Shown: positions 13,280 through 24,576 of the stretch, piece after piece
Layout: each line of letters opens with the position of its first letter
Numbering within the stretch: the stretch's first letter is position 1
NCBI GenBank assembly: GCA_954871525.1
Contig: OX940864.1
Location: 12,952,001 to 13,016,000 of the forward strand
Length of the DNA stretch: 64,000 nt
Source: Parietaria judaica
Taxonomy: Eukaryota > Streptophyta > Magnoliopsida > Rosales > Urticaceae
Direction of reading: 5' to 3'
The notes under the pieces: generated by a model
What the model saw: only the letters and a program-made list of their open reading frames with translations
Databases searched by the model: none
Told to the model about the DNA's origin: nothing
Position numbers and translations under genes: made by a program

Positions 13280-14394
13280 CATGTGCACACACTCATGAGA
13301 AGTAATTGACAAGTGAGGCCTCTTTATTATTTGTTTCTAAAGAAATTTATAAAAATATACTTGTATGTTTTTATTTTATTATAATAAACAAATCCACCAT
13401 CGCTTTCTATCTCAACGGTGAAAAAAAATGATGTCGTTTTTCTTTTTTGTAATTCTTTAACATTCTATAGCTAATTTTTGTCCCATCACCGATAATTCTT
13501 TTATCTTATGCTTAACAAATAAACTTATTTTATTTTAAGGATTTTAATAATTAGTCAACCCATTATTGAACAACATTAAAGGATAATAGAATAAAGAAGA
13601 CGATAAAGCAATTTAAAAAAGGAATTCACATGAGATAAATTTATCCATATATGGTCAAAAGAAGAAGAACAAATAATGATAGGGACCCAATAATAATTTA
13701 AAATTCCAGGCAACAATCAAGCACAAGTTTTGGAATTTCTTTAATGCTTTATTTGAAATATGTAGTTGAAGTTTACCTACCATTGTTCACTTTTCAACTA
13801 CTACTTAACTCTATTTAATGTATCTTATTAATTGGGAAATGAATAGTTATATTTTAATCTTAAAATTACTTCTTAAGTGGAAACTATTATGTAAGTCCAA
13901 TTAATTAATTCGTTTGGGCCTATTGGTATCTCAGTTGTTAAATTGGATAAATGAATATCTAAAACATGGCCCAAGCCTTTCAAGATTGAGGTTATATGAA
14001 GCCTTTTAAAAATGGTTTGAATGATAATTCACAAATAATATGGACAAGTAATTTTATATTCTCACCCTAGAAATTCTTTTACGTATATATGAAGATTAAG
14101 TTATGAGACAGGCCACTATTATTGAGTAATTAAAAATAGTTCATTAAATAAAAACTGGGTCCGACTTTACGAGTCGAATTCCGTTATTTAAGACTTCAAA
14201 TTGATACTTGGAGATGGTCCGGTATCTTTCTTACTTATGGACTATTTTCTCAGCTCATTTATTTCTTTTTATTCCGATTGTGGCTTTATTTATTTTCGAT
14301 TTAGTTGACAATTCCGCTCTAATTTTCATTTTTTTATACTAAATATGCTGTAGTACTCTTTTCAAAAGAATAAAAATCCCAGTTGCTTCCAAAA
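13280..14394. other. AT-rich intergenic DNA, no gene seen
   Basis: No plausible coding frame, RNA gene or delimited element could be recognised in this stretch. Confidence 0.5.
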
Positions 14395-14483
14395 TTTGTG
14401 TTTATTTTAGGCTCAATTCCATAAATAGTTTGATAAAATGATATACAGACTATTTATGGAATTGAGCCTAAAATAAACACAAA
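14395..14483. repeat. Perfect long hairpin, 35-bp arms
   Basis: The left arm 14395-14429 (starting TTTGTGTTTATTTTAGGCTC) is the exact reverse complement of the right arm 14449-14483. The loop is 19 nt, at 14430-14448. Pairing continues imperfectly outward: ATAAAAATCCCAGT near 14370 can pair with ACTGGAATTTTAT near 14498-14510, so the whole fold-back may reach about 140 bp. Either strand would fold into a long, near-perfect stem. This fits a very young fold-back MITE or an inverted duplication that could give rise to small RNAs. I see no TSD. No gene assignment is possible. Confidence 0.85.
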
Positions 14484-14981
14484 GTTTTGAAACCCTCACT
14501 GGAATTTTATTTTTATAATTTAGAAGAATATCCCCCAAAACACAAGTTTAATGTTGTCTATTCCCATTTTTACTAAATCTAAATAATTATTCCCTGTATT
14601 TTACATCATCTTGGACAAAAACACCACTTTCTATACTTGAGTATAGAAATTATCATTTTAGACATTTTTTTTTCTTCATAAAATTGGACAATTTTATGAA
14701 TGAAATTTGATAGTTTCTGATATTTAAAAAAAAAAATTAAAGAGCAAAATAATCGGGAATTGGTGACGAATTTTCTTTCTGACATTTGCATTCAATTTTA
14801 TTATGGTTAAAGATATTATAAACATTTATCATAATGTCACATATATTAGATGTAACCTTTACCTCCATATCTACGAACATGAAAATTAAAGACTCATAAT
14901 GATACAAGATGTATTTTGATATAATAAATAAAGGTAATCATTCTCTTAACTTGTTAAGTAGAGTGTGGTTGCTTCGTAAAT
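14484..14981. other. AT-rich intergenic DNA, no gene seen
   Basis: Nothing beyond the outer, imperfect part of the hairpin (to about 14510) can be recognised before the LTR element begins. Confidence 0.5.
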
Positions 14982-15318
14982 TGATGTAGACTCGGATTAT
15001 AGGAAAAACGGAATAACACTCTTGATCAAAAGATCATTTTTTTCTTTCATAATATTCGTCATCCTCCAAATACGTACTATGCTTACAATATATAGCAATT
15101 GAAATTAAACTAAATTCCAAAAAAACTAGCTAATTAGAAGTTAATTTCAGGGGTTGATTGATAGAAAATCAACGCATACAAAATAAAGCCTATTTATTCT
15201 CTTAATAACTAATATCATGCTAATATTTATAATAAATATAAAATCAGAAGAAAGATCATAATTAATGATCGATTCCTAATTAGGATCGATGCAACATATT
15301 CATTCATAGGCTGCACCA
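14982..15318 (-). repeat. 3' LTR of the gypsy-like element
   Basis: This is the left copy of the direct repeat pair and the 3' LTR in the element's own (minus) orientation. It differs from the partner at 16278-16613 by scattered substitutions, a shorter A run (7 versus 13 As after ATTCC) and a short ATTC duplication near 15299. Confidence 0.85.
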
Positions 15319-15479
15319 TTCTCTCGACATTGAAGAAATTCGTCCTCGAATTTAGACAACCGATTTGGGTCGAGGCTCTCCCGTTATCGCCGCGCTTGTG
15401 TCGGCGCCAAAGCCGTCGTCGTAAAATGACTTCCTTGTATTTGCATTCCCTCCGACACCACGTGACGTCTCTAAATTTT

Positions 15480-16247
15480 CTATTTTGTTTTACTACGCTC
15501 GTGCCATTTCTCTGGGTGTCGTTGCGTATAGCCACCACACTTATGCGTTGTTCCCGAACTCGCTCTACAAATTCTAGAATAAATCGGAATCCGTAGATCA
15601 GTAATGAAATTGCCCCCGAAGTATTTTTTGTTTGTCGGGTGTGACATAGTTGCCACTGTCATCACGACCTCTACACCAATGGACTCGCTCGGTGCAATGC
15701 CTTTGGTGGCCTTGCTTGACACCGATAAAATCTCATCATACGCAACCTCATCATATACGGCCTCGGCGTACACGTTGTCGTACACAGTCTCATCGTAGAT
15801 GACTTCGGCGAAGTCCGCCTCATCGTACACGGACTCATCGTAGACGGCTTCGGCGTACTCCGCCTCATCGTACACGGCTTCGTCGTACTCATCGTACACG
15901 GGTTCATCGTAGGCGATCTCGGCGTACTCCGCCTCACCATCGACAAGCTCGTCATACTGCGGGATAACCACCTGGAATGCCGACTCCCAACGCCAATTTT
16001 CTAGAGCTTCGTCGCGCGAGCGCATCACGTGGACGTGTCTACAAAAATTTCTGGCAAAAAGGTTGTCGTGGTCGTCTTCAGTGTCGAATTCGCCAAAAGG
16101 GGCCGCATGTGTTTCGGATCGCTGTTGAAGAAGTGTTTCGACGGAGCGTGTTAGGACCTCCACTTGTAGACGTAATCCAGCGTATTCGTTACGTTTAATC
16201 ACCTCGTCTGAAGATGCATCGTGAGCGGATCGTCTCCCCGGCACCAT
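15480..16247 (-). CDS. gag-like protein with acidic Tyr-Asp-Glu repeats (retroelement)
   Basis: A 255-residue frame begins right after the primer-binding site. Residues about 20-45 (VLTRSVETLLQQ) look like the coiled-coil start of plant gypsy Gag proteins, and residues about 80-98 (ENWRWESAFQVVIPQ) resemble the next conserved block. Residues about 98-182 are then almost entirely variants of AVYDE / AEYAE / PVYDE, which makes a strongly acidic, Tyr-rich tract. In related chromovirus-like elements one or two such motifs precede the zinc knuckle; here they are multiplied and no CCHC knuckle or protease follows. The frame is open but lacks most of Gag, so it is best regarded as an element relic that may still be translated. 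Amplification of the repeat is visible in the DNA as tandem CATCGTA.AC.G units near 15740-15930. Confidence 0.6.
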   Translation of the reverse strand: MVPGRRSAHDASSDEVIKRNEYAGLRLQVEVLTRSVETLLQQRSETHAAPFGEFDTEDDHDNLFARNFCRHVHVMRSRDEALENWRWESAFQVVIPQYDELVDGEAEYAEIAYDEPVYDEYDEAVYDEAEYAEAVYDESVYDEADFAEVIYDETVYDNVYAEAVYDEVAYDEILSVSSKATKGIAPSESIGVEVVMTVATMSHPTNKKYFGGNFITDLRIPIYSRICRASSGTTHKCGGYTQRHPEKWHERSKTK

Positions 16248-16263
16248 CGCGCAAGATCGAATA

Positions 16264-16275
16264 GTTCTGATACCA
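16264..16275 (-). other. Primer-binding site for initiator tRNA-Met
   Basis: Minus-strand TGGTATCAGAAC lies 2 nt inside the 5' LTR. Eleven of 12 bases match the usual plant tRNA-iMet binding site. This fixes the element's orientation as minus. Confidence 0.8.
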
Positions 16276-16277
16276 AC

Positions 16278-16613
16278 TGATGTAGACTCGGATTATAGAA
16301 AAAACGGAATAACACTCTTGATCAAAAGATCGCTTTTTTCTTTCATAATATTTGCCATCCTCCAAATACTTACTATGCTTACAATATATAGCAATTGAAA
16401 TTAAACTAAATTCCAAAAAAAAAAAAAGCTAATTAGAAGCTAATTTCAGGGGTTCATTGATCGAAAATCAACACATACAAAATAAAGCCTATTTATACTC
16501 TTAATAACTAATATCATGCTAATATTTATGATAAATATAAAATCAGAAGAAGGATCATAATTAATGATCGATTCCTAATTAGAATCCATGCAATATATTC
16601 ATAGGTTGAACCA
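16278..16613 (-). repeat. 5' LTR of the gypsy-like element
   Basis: This is the right copy of the direct repeat pair, adjacent to the primer-binding site. It carries the A-run expansion (13 As at about 16416-16428) that is absent from its partner. Confidence 0.85.
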
Positions 16614-16618
16614 TAAAC

Positions 16619-18837
16619 TCATAATTTAGTGCAAATACCCCTCGAGTTGAAAATTAGAAGCACCGCTCCGTCTCCGTGCAATGAGCGTGGGAGCTCTTAT
16701 AGCAAGAACGAAGTGGAGGGTAACGGGACGGAGGAGTATTTTTGTCCAAATTTTGTGTTTAGGAGGATTTCATGCTTAAAATATGAGATTACGAGGCAAT
16801 AACACATAAATAAAGAAGTCGAGGGGCTAAATGTGAAAAATCACCTTTATTTTACAATGTAGAAATAATTTGTTAAAAGATTTCATTTGAGATTTTTGTA
16901 CACTCCATATTTTTATTGGGCCCAATACTAAGAAACATAAATAGTAGTGCCGAAGGAGGGTAGGGAGCACAAAAATCCCAAAGGTCATTATGAAAAAAGC
17001 CCATTACAATTAATCACAACTTTGAGTTTGAACAACAAGTTGGTGTGTCATATAATATATAATATAATTGTTTATGAATAATGATATATATTGGTTCTTA
17101 ATTTATGGCCTTATTTATTGTATTATTATTATTATAGTAAAATTAAATGGTCTTAGCGGCAATATCAATCATATCGGTTATCATAATTACAAAGGTAAAA
17201 GTTATATTAATTAGTCAAATCCTAGACTTTGACATATGATCAATTAACTATTGGCCGACAGTCTTAGAAGTTGGAAGTAATTTTCTTTCCCATTAATTCT
17301 ATATTATAGATAAATAATACATCATTATATTCTCATCATTAATTTTACCATCTCTGATAAAGCAGGTTGGTTGAATTGAACTTGTAAGGTTTATTAATTA
17401 ATAAAGATAAATAAAAAAAAATACTAGGATAATGATGCCATATAGAAAACATATATATGAGCTGACAAACTTTCTATATCTTTAAATTTGATACTATCTA
17501 ACTTTCTTAACAATTTCTAGAAAGTGTCGTTTTTCTCTTCAATAATCTGCTGATATATATGGATGCTAATTATATATATAGTATAATATAATATATAACT
17601 TTTATGATCCTGAGAGTTAGGCAACACAAGTTGGACCAGAGCAAACACTGAATAAATAAGTTTCGTTTCAACAAGTTTGAACTTTCAAGTTGAGCTTAGG
17701 TTTGACCATGTCTTATTCAAATATTATGTGTGTGTGTATATATGTATTTCTGTGTGAGTGCTTGTTCAGATAAGTCAGTCAAAGTCAACAATTAAATCAA
17801 GTTTTGAATAGAAAATGTGTAAAATTGTATATGATAACATGTACCATATTCATGTAATGTAACAATAATTGAATAAATTCCCTATAAAAATGCCATATAA
17901 AAAGTAACAGAGCTAACCTGCAGTTAAGTTCTAAGTCCTAATTAATCAAATGAAGAAAATAAATGATAGTAGTAATGTATGCTCTCTGTGTTAGAAAGAA
18001 GTTCACTTGCCGCTAACAAATTGTTTTTACTATAATCGATAAAATAAAAAATACTACAAATGTAGTCACGAGTCAACATACTCGAAAATTAGCGGTTCTT
18101 ACATAAAATTCTCACTATACGTATCGGGTCTTCTAACATTTCCGGTGAACTAGCATTGAAAACTAAACACAAGTTTGTTATATTAATGTGTATGATAAAG
18201 TGACTATATATTCCCATAATTCATGTGATGATTATAACTATAGTAAATTAGAGGAAATTCGTCACCACATAATTCAAAATCAAGAAAACAAAACAAAAAG
18301 TAAATATAATCAACATGAACCACAACAAATAATTTAAATAAATTCCCTTTAAATTAAAAACAGCCATATCAAAAATTAAAGAACCAACAAATTGGTAGGC
18401 TATTTTTTTCTTTCTTCTTTCCTACATTGATATCACCAACAAGAAGTTTGTCATCACACTAAAAAAACAAAAATAATAATAATAATAATAAAACCCTTGT
18501 CCTACTCTTGGGTACAAAAATATCACCCCACAAAACCAAAACTATGTACAAAAATAGACCTCCAAAATGAACACATTAAAATATAATAATTATAATAATA
18601 CCTATACGGGATGTTAATGGCATAAGTACCCAATTTTGTATCAAATATGCTAGCATCGTCTCAATCTTCTTTTAGTGGCAAACAATGCTAACTCAACATT
18701 GTTTTGTAGCCTTACGAAGAGATAGAGAATATACCGACGCAGTTGGCACAGGGTTGGATTCTTATGCCGGAAATATCCGCACCTATATTAATTAATTAAT
18801 GTGTAGTAGATATATATAGGAGGGAGTGATGATGAGA
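16619..18837. other. Intergenic DNA and HD-Zip gene 3' flank
   Basis: No gene is seen. The minus-strand HD-Zip gene has its stop at 18838, so its 3' untranslated region and polyadenylation signals should lie in the last few hundred bases. An AAT trinucleotide run is at about 18473-18491. Confidence 0.5.
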
Positions 18838-21117
18838 TCATGACTTGGAGACTCGCTCGCAGGAGGGGCACATGGTGAGCGTGGTGGCAGGAAGCTGCAT
18901 GTAAAATGGCTGCGATGTCTTCAAGGCTCGAAGCTCTTGCAGTTCCTTCTGCAACCTTCTGTTCTCCTCGGTCAGTGTCTCGCAACACCTCTTCAAGTAC
19001 TCGCAATCCACTTCTGTCTGCTTCAGCTTTGTCCTGTCATCACCATTTTATATATAAGTACATGCATGTATGTCATATTTCACAATATATATGATGATTA
19101 GGGTTATAAGTAAGTACCTTGCCCTTCTGTTCTGAAACCACACTTCAACTTGGCGAGGTCGGAGATTCAGCTGCTTTGCTAGGGCAAGCTTTTGCTTCTG
19201 CATTTTCCATTATAAGAGAAATAATAAGACTTGGTGATCATTTTCAAAAGATATAATGTAAACAAATTGATTTTTTTTTTAAATTTGTGGTAAAACGTTG
19301 AGAAAATCTTAAAAGTTTTGGTGGGGCGCAATTGCCAATGTTTGTACCAACATGAGTCGGCCCGTGTCATATACCCGATTATCCGTGAAAACGAGGATCC
19401 GGTTCAAGATTATTTATATATAATTGGTATGTATTCATATATTTAGCTGATTATTATTTGAAATAATAGTAACTTAGTACAAATTTTCTTTTATATATAA
19501 GTCAACAAGGGTTAATAACTTATAAGGTGAGTATATGAATATTGTATCTTCTAGAAATATATAGTACGATTTTCTTATTAATTTAAGACCATGATATAAC
19601 TTCTGTAAATATATCATATATGATCGTACTTCGTACATTTCCCTCCATATATATATATAAGTCAATAAGAGCTAGTCAGTTAAAATTAAAAATTGGTATT
19701 CTTAATTAAAAATTAAAATATACAGTTTTTAAGACTTCTAACCTATTAAAGGGCAAACAATTAATAGATAAAAGCCTCTCGTACGGTATGTAAAACAATA
19801 TATCTATCTATGTATAATATCTAAGCAGTTATTAATATTGAAAGATAAATATATAATATTTTAATTGAAAAGGAATAAGACAAAAAAAGACAAGAGAGTA
19901 ATAGAATCTTTGACTTACAGGGTTGAGAGTGCTGTGTTCCTTGAAGCTCTCTTCAAGAAACGCCGACTGTTCCTTGGACAGCCTCAGCTTCTTCCGAGTT
20001 GACCCGTTCTCCTCGTCGTCGCTCGCTCTCGTACTCGCTCGCTCGACTTCCAACTCGCTCTCCGACCTAATTAGCTTGTTCACTATGCTCATATTATTGT
20101 TATTCTCTCTCGAGCGGACGCAGAAGTCCATGTGAAAAGACGACAACGTGCTGTTCGGGGACGATATCGTCGCCCCTTCCTCGTTCGCCTCCTCCGCTAC
20201 AGCCGGGTGCCCGCTCACGTTAAACCCTTTTCCGGGTCCGTCTGTAGAAAGTAAATAAATAATCCCCGGTTAATTATTTGAACTTGTAAGTGAGATCCAA
20301 GATTTAAACTTGCAAAACACCATATTTTTTTTTTTTAAAAAATAATTAAAAAAACATTCAGACCGGTTTTCTAAACTTAAATTAAATATTAAAAGATTAA
20401 ATTTTAAAACCCAGTTAACAAAACCCATTAATTTTTTTTTCTTAAGATCTGAAAGAGTACCTTTAAGGCTATGTGGGAAATATATATTAGTGTGAAAAAA
20501 GTATGGTTGTTTGGTTTAAAACAAGATGATTCGTAATTTCGTATGATATAAGTGGAGTCTAGCATTTTCTAAACTTTGAAAAGTCAATATATTTAAGCTC
20601 TTGTGACAGCGGGAAAAAAAAAAAAACGCTTCAATAATAATAGAAAAAGCTAGAAGTAAATTATATCTCTCGTTGTATAGTCTCATATAAATGTTTTAGT
20701 ACAAAATCATGGCTTAACCCAATAATAACCGTACAAAAATAGAAGTATATATATAAATATATATATCTATCGATACGTACAGTTTTGGGTAAGCCAAGGG
20801 AAGGCAAACTTGGAAGAGGTGACGTGGCTCCGAGGAACAGGAGCAGAAGGCAAGAGCTCAAGCTGAAGAGGGACATGATGAGCACCATCGTCTTCATCGT
20901 CATCTTCATCACCATCTTCACAGTCTCGATCTGAGCTCGAAACCCTAGATGTCCTCCTCGATCGACACCTGTCGTCGTCGTCTTCCTCCCTCTTCTTATT
21001 CTCCTGGCCGTCCGATGGTCCTCCAAGCCCCATGCAGAATCCCATATCCTTCCTCTTCTTCGTTGAGTAGTCAACGCTCGCCGTTGACCGATCTCCCAGG
21101 CTCAGACCAAGCTCCAT
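18838..21117 (-). CDS. HAT14: HD-Zip class II transcription factor, HAT14-like
   Basis: Four exons on the minus strand: 21117-20781, 20241-19919, 19197-19118 and 19033-18838, with GT-AG introns in phase, giving 311 aa. The N-terminus reads MELGLSLGD with an LxLxL (EAR-type repression) motif at residues 3-7 and a second, LQLEL, at about 84-88. A long Asp/Glu/Arg-rich stretch follows. [15 protein letters not shown] (from about 190) opens the homeodomain, which runs to about 250 and includes [14 protein letters not shown] leucine zipper with the [11 protein letters not shown] segment of class II follows, and the protein ends with the redox-type CPSCE motif (about 302-306). CPSCE plus the conserved zipper defines HD-Zip II, and the N-terminus and the [14 protein letters not shown] segment fit HAT14 best. 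These proteins bind CAAT(C/G)ATTG as dimers and mostly repress transcription in auxin, shade and patterning pathways. An intron splits the homeodomain, as in the family. HAT14 in Arabidopsis is about 336 aa. Confidence 0.94.
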
Positions 21118-21160
21118 GGCAAGAGAGAGAGAGTTGGAGAGAGAGAGAGAAAGAATTGTG
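21118..21160 (-). repeat. GA/CT-rich leader of the HD-Zip gene
   Basis: GA dinucleotide runs broken by a few other bases lie just upstream of the minus-strand start codon. On the coding strand this is a CT-rich leader, as seen in the TBR gene. Confidence 0.6.
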
Positions 21161-22100
21161 TATGAAGAAATGAGTTTGTTTGTTTGTTGGGTTGAGAAGT
21201 GAGGACTTAAAAAGGAGAAAAAACCTACTAGATCTTTTTTGACGTGTAAAAGAATATTATTACGAAGGTTTTTTAATTTATATATACATTAAATATATAG
21301 GTGTATATATGTATATATATGGTGTTTGTGTATGGCATGATAATAAAGATTGACCGACAAAATCCAGGTTGACAAATGCACGTGAATCTATTTAATTACA
21401 CACGAGAATGGAAAAGCAAAAATTAAAGAAAATAAAAAGGAGAGATCTTGTCCAGGAAACAAATCTCGAGGGCTAACCTAAATAATAATATTAATTACAA
21501 TTTACAATAAATATATGAGATAAGATAAGAACCTAACCTATCAACAAAACAATTGAATATGTTTTCATGAGTTTTTTATTTTTATTTTTTTTATCTTTCG
21601 AACAATAATAATAATGATCATTCAGCGTACCGAATTAATGCTTATCATAAGGTGCGACTAGTCGACAGAATGTGTTTATATATATATATATATATAATAT
21701 TTGTGTGGAATAATAAATTATTATCCAATTGATGGTAATTATATTGGACTACGTGATTATGTCTTCACTACAAGTTCAAATCATTCAAATTATTGTGTTC
21801 TCTCATCGAAACAATCATCAATATCATTCAACGGCCAAGATCATTTGGGGTCGGTTGATTTGTTGTCACCATCATAATACTAATAATAATAATAATATGG
21901 AGAATTTATTTGAAATTATTAGAAGCACTAAAAGGAAATCATATAGTGTTCTCATACCGAACACAATACAAAATACATAATAATAATGCAATACACCATG
22001 CTTGCTTTTTTGTTTTGTTTACATATAATATTAATTCATAAATTTTCTTAACTACTCAAATATGATAATATTTATTTGTTTTTTTACTTATCTAGCTACT
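21161..22100. other. HD-Zip promoter region, AT-rich
   Basis: This should contain the promoter of the HD-Zip gene. TA runs are at about 21676-21697. I recognise no further element and no coding frame. Confidence 0.5.
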
Positions 22101-22280
22101 GTCCGTTTTATCATAACGTATACTAAGCGATGCGATGCGAGAACGCATTACTTTATCATTACGTGTCCGTTTTATCATAACGTATACTAAGCGATGCGAG
22201 AACGCATTACTTTATCATTACGTGTCCGTTTTATCATAACGTATACTAAGCGATGCGAGAACGCATTACTTTATCATAAC
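22101..22280. repeat. Three tandem copies of a 59-bp unit
   Basis: Units start at 22101, 22165 and 22224 with GTCCGTTTTATCATAACG and continue through TATACTAAGCGATGCGAG and AACGCATTACTTTATCAT. The first copy has 5 extra bases (GCGAT duplicated), so the spacings are 64 and 59. The copies are otherwise nearly identical, which suggests recent expansion. GCGATGCGA palindromic steps recur within each unit. It abuts the hAT element at 22297. Confidence 0.9.
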
Positions 22281-22296
22281 AGCGTAGACTCAGAAG

Positions 22297-22710
22297 CACT
22301 GGCGAGGCCAGTAAGGGCCAACTGGGGGCAATTGCCCCCACTTAATTGGCTAAACTCTTTATTAAAATTTATTTAGCCTCTATTATTTATTAATTTTAAT
22401 TAAATTTTTTGAAGACTTTATTTGAACTTTTCAACGCAAAGCATATTGAAAGAACAAACTATATGTGCAAGTTTGTATGTGGCACAAATTAATTGCTTAA
22501 ATATATTTTTGAAACTAGCATCATATGTATTTATATAACAATTGTGCTTCGAGCAAAAAAAAAAAAAAAAATTACTGATTTTGTAAATATTTCTCTAATT
22601 TTTTTAACAGCAATTATTGCCCACGTGCTTAGCGAGTGTTTGAGAGGTTTAAATTTTTTAGTATGTTAATTTTTCGCCCCCTCTTAGGACAGTTTCTGGC
22701 TTCGCCCCTA
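22297..22710. mobile_element. Non-autonomous hAT element, 414 bp
   Basis: Flanking sequences CTCAGAAG at 22289-22296 and 22711-22718 are identical, a perfect 8-bp TSD. The left end is CACTGGCGAGGCCAG and the right end, reverse complemented, is TAGGGGCGAAGCCAG, giving an imperfect 15-bp terminal inverted repeat. Just inside are GGGGGCAATTGCCCCCAC on the left and GCCCCCTC on the right. There is no coding capacity. The TSD length and ends place it in the hAT superfamily; it would need a transposase from elsewhere. Confidence 0.85.
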
Positions 22711-22718
22711 CTCAGAAG

Positions 22719-24360
22719 TTTGGATAGTCATCGTCTCAATCTTTGTTCTCAGCAATTTCCATTATTTTTCCAATATTATTATCTCCTTTTTCACTTTTAA
22801 ATTAGTCAGTGGTGACGCATATTGAATTGGCAAGACTATTGAATATATAATTATATCTTCGTATATACATAGAGAGAGAGACCGCTGACTCACCAACCAA
22901 AGAAATGCAACTTTCCAAATAAATCCCACGTGTCAAATCATGATTGGGTGTAGACTAATCCCAAAAAATAACGCGAACTATTGATAAAGAAATAGAATTG
23001 TTGAAGCATGTGTGAAAAGAGAAGATAAAGGAAAGAAAATAGTCAGATTAGCATGAATTTTGACCATTATAAATATGTTTTATTTAGGCAGACAAAGCGA
23101 CCATCTTTTACTATTTCAAGGAGAGAAGTCTTTATAGTATCTCTTTTTATATAATTAAGAATAATTTCTATTTATTTTTCTTCTTTTGAGTGATGTTATT
23201 GGGGCAAGCAAGTATGCTTTTGTGTCTTTTAAGCATCGAACTTCCTTGAAAGTATCAAAAAGGTGTGTCACCACAGGAATGGTATCCAATGGACTCCATT
23301 ATTTGACCACTCATTTAACACATATCATCACTAAATACTAATGTATTGACCTCTCTATTTGCCACAATCAACTCTCTATAATTATTAGGGACCTATAGTA
23401 CAAGTACAATAATTGTGTGAAATATAATATATTATACATACTACATATATTTTGAAGGAAAAAAAAAAAAAACCAACTATAGTACTTATACACTCTTGTA
23501 TAAGTATACCAATTAGTATACTATACATCGTGTTGTAGCCATTTAAAAAAAAAAATTGACTGGTGAGTACAGCTCCGTTTAATTATTGTGTTTAAAGATG
23601 AGATCCATTTATATATACATATGTATTAATTTATATTTTATAGTGTTATATTCATATTGATTCACTTAAATCTATTTAAAATGATCATATTATTATACAA
23701 TATATGAAATTATTTTTTACCATAATTATCTATTATAAACTCAATATTGTTAGTCATGTTCTTAATCGATATCTCTCTCTCTATATATATATATTTCAAA
23801 TTCATTTAGTTTGTATAGTAACTATCGTTTAATTATAATCCGTTGATCGTCAACCGCCCGTAAGTCCAATGAATTCATGTATATAGTTAGGGATGTAAAA
23901 GTATACCGATAAATTTTTGTAAAAAAGAAAAGAAAAGAAAAAGAATTACAAATAAAAATCATACTAAAAATTGATAAGTATACCGATGAATTTTTTTATA
24001 AAATAAAGTAAATATTACTATTTTTTTTTAAATAACTCATTGTATTTGAAAGTAAAAAACCATTTAAAGAAAAAGACTGTTACTTGATGCGATCTTACTC
24101 GTATTCATGCAATAAGAGAGTCACTATTGATATATCGTGGATATACTTTATGGGTGGTGGTAACTAGTCCTGTAAATATTGTATAAAATATAGTGTCGGG
24201 TTTTGTTTTTTAAAAAAATGTTCGGTAAAAACTAAAACCAGAATTTTATGGTACCGAATCTGAGTTTAACTGGATACTGTATTTACATCATTCGTGGTCA
24301 CTCACAAGTCAAATATACCCTTATCGAGTATACATATTTCTTTTTTTCTTTTTTCTTTTT
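22719..24360. other. AT-rich intergenic DNA, no gene seen
   Basis: Short TA-rich runs (for example 23787-23800) and A runs only. No gene, RNA or delimited element is recognised. Confidence 0.5.
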
Positions 24361-24562
24361 GAAAGGGGTGGCGCTATCGGCCAATGTTACAATGCACTAT
24401 CGCATTATTAGATATATTCAGTGTAAGAACAGGTGGCACTATTGACCAAGTTTACATATATGTAAAGGGGGCACTCTTTTGAGTCCCATATGATTTTGAA
24501 CCCGTGACCTCTTGAATAAAGGTGTAGTGGTGTTACCACTTGGCAAGGTTGCTTGGTCGTGA
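24361..24562 (-). repeat. Repeat fragment with tRNA-like B-box sequence
   Basis: On the minus strand AAGAGGTCACGGGTTCAAAATC (24494-24515) contains GGGTTCAAA, close to the tRNA B-box GGTTCGANTCC. It is preceded by CCAAGTGGTAACACCACTAC (24527-24546). Together these look like a degenerate tRNA-related segment, of the kind carried inside some plant SINEs and hAT MITEs. There is no full cloverleaf, so I do not call a tRNA gene. The boundaries are approximate. Confidence 0.35.
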
Positions 24563-24576
24563 GTATACATATTTCT

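Larger units (their letters stand above)
14982..16613 (-). mobile_element. pol-less gypsy-like LTR retrotransposon
   Basis: Two direct repeats of about 336 bp, at 14982-15318 and 16278-16613, bound the element. Both start TGATGTAGACTCGG on the plus strand and end in CCA, so each is a TG...CA LTR. Read on the minus strand, the 5' LTR is the right one. It is followed after 2 nt by TGGTATCAGAAC (16275-16264), a primer-binding site for initiator tRNA-Met (canonical TGGTATCAGAGC). Flanks TAAAT (14977-14981) and TAAAC (16614-16618) form a 5-bp TSD with one mismatch. The interior is under 1 kb and holds a gag-like frame and a short SRTNFF segment like that at the end of some gypsy polyproteins. No protease, RT, RNase H or integrase is present, so it could only have moved in trans. 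The LTRs have diverged visibly by point changes and small indels, so it is not recent. Confidence 0.85.
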
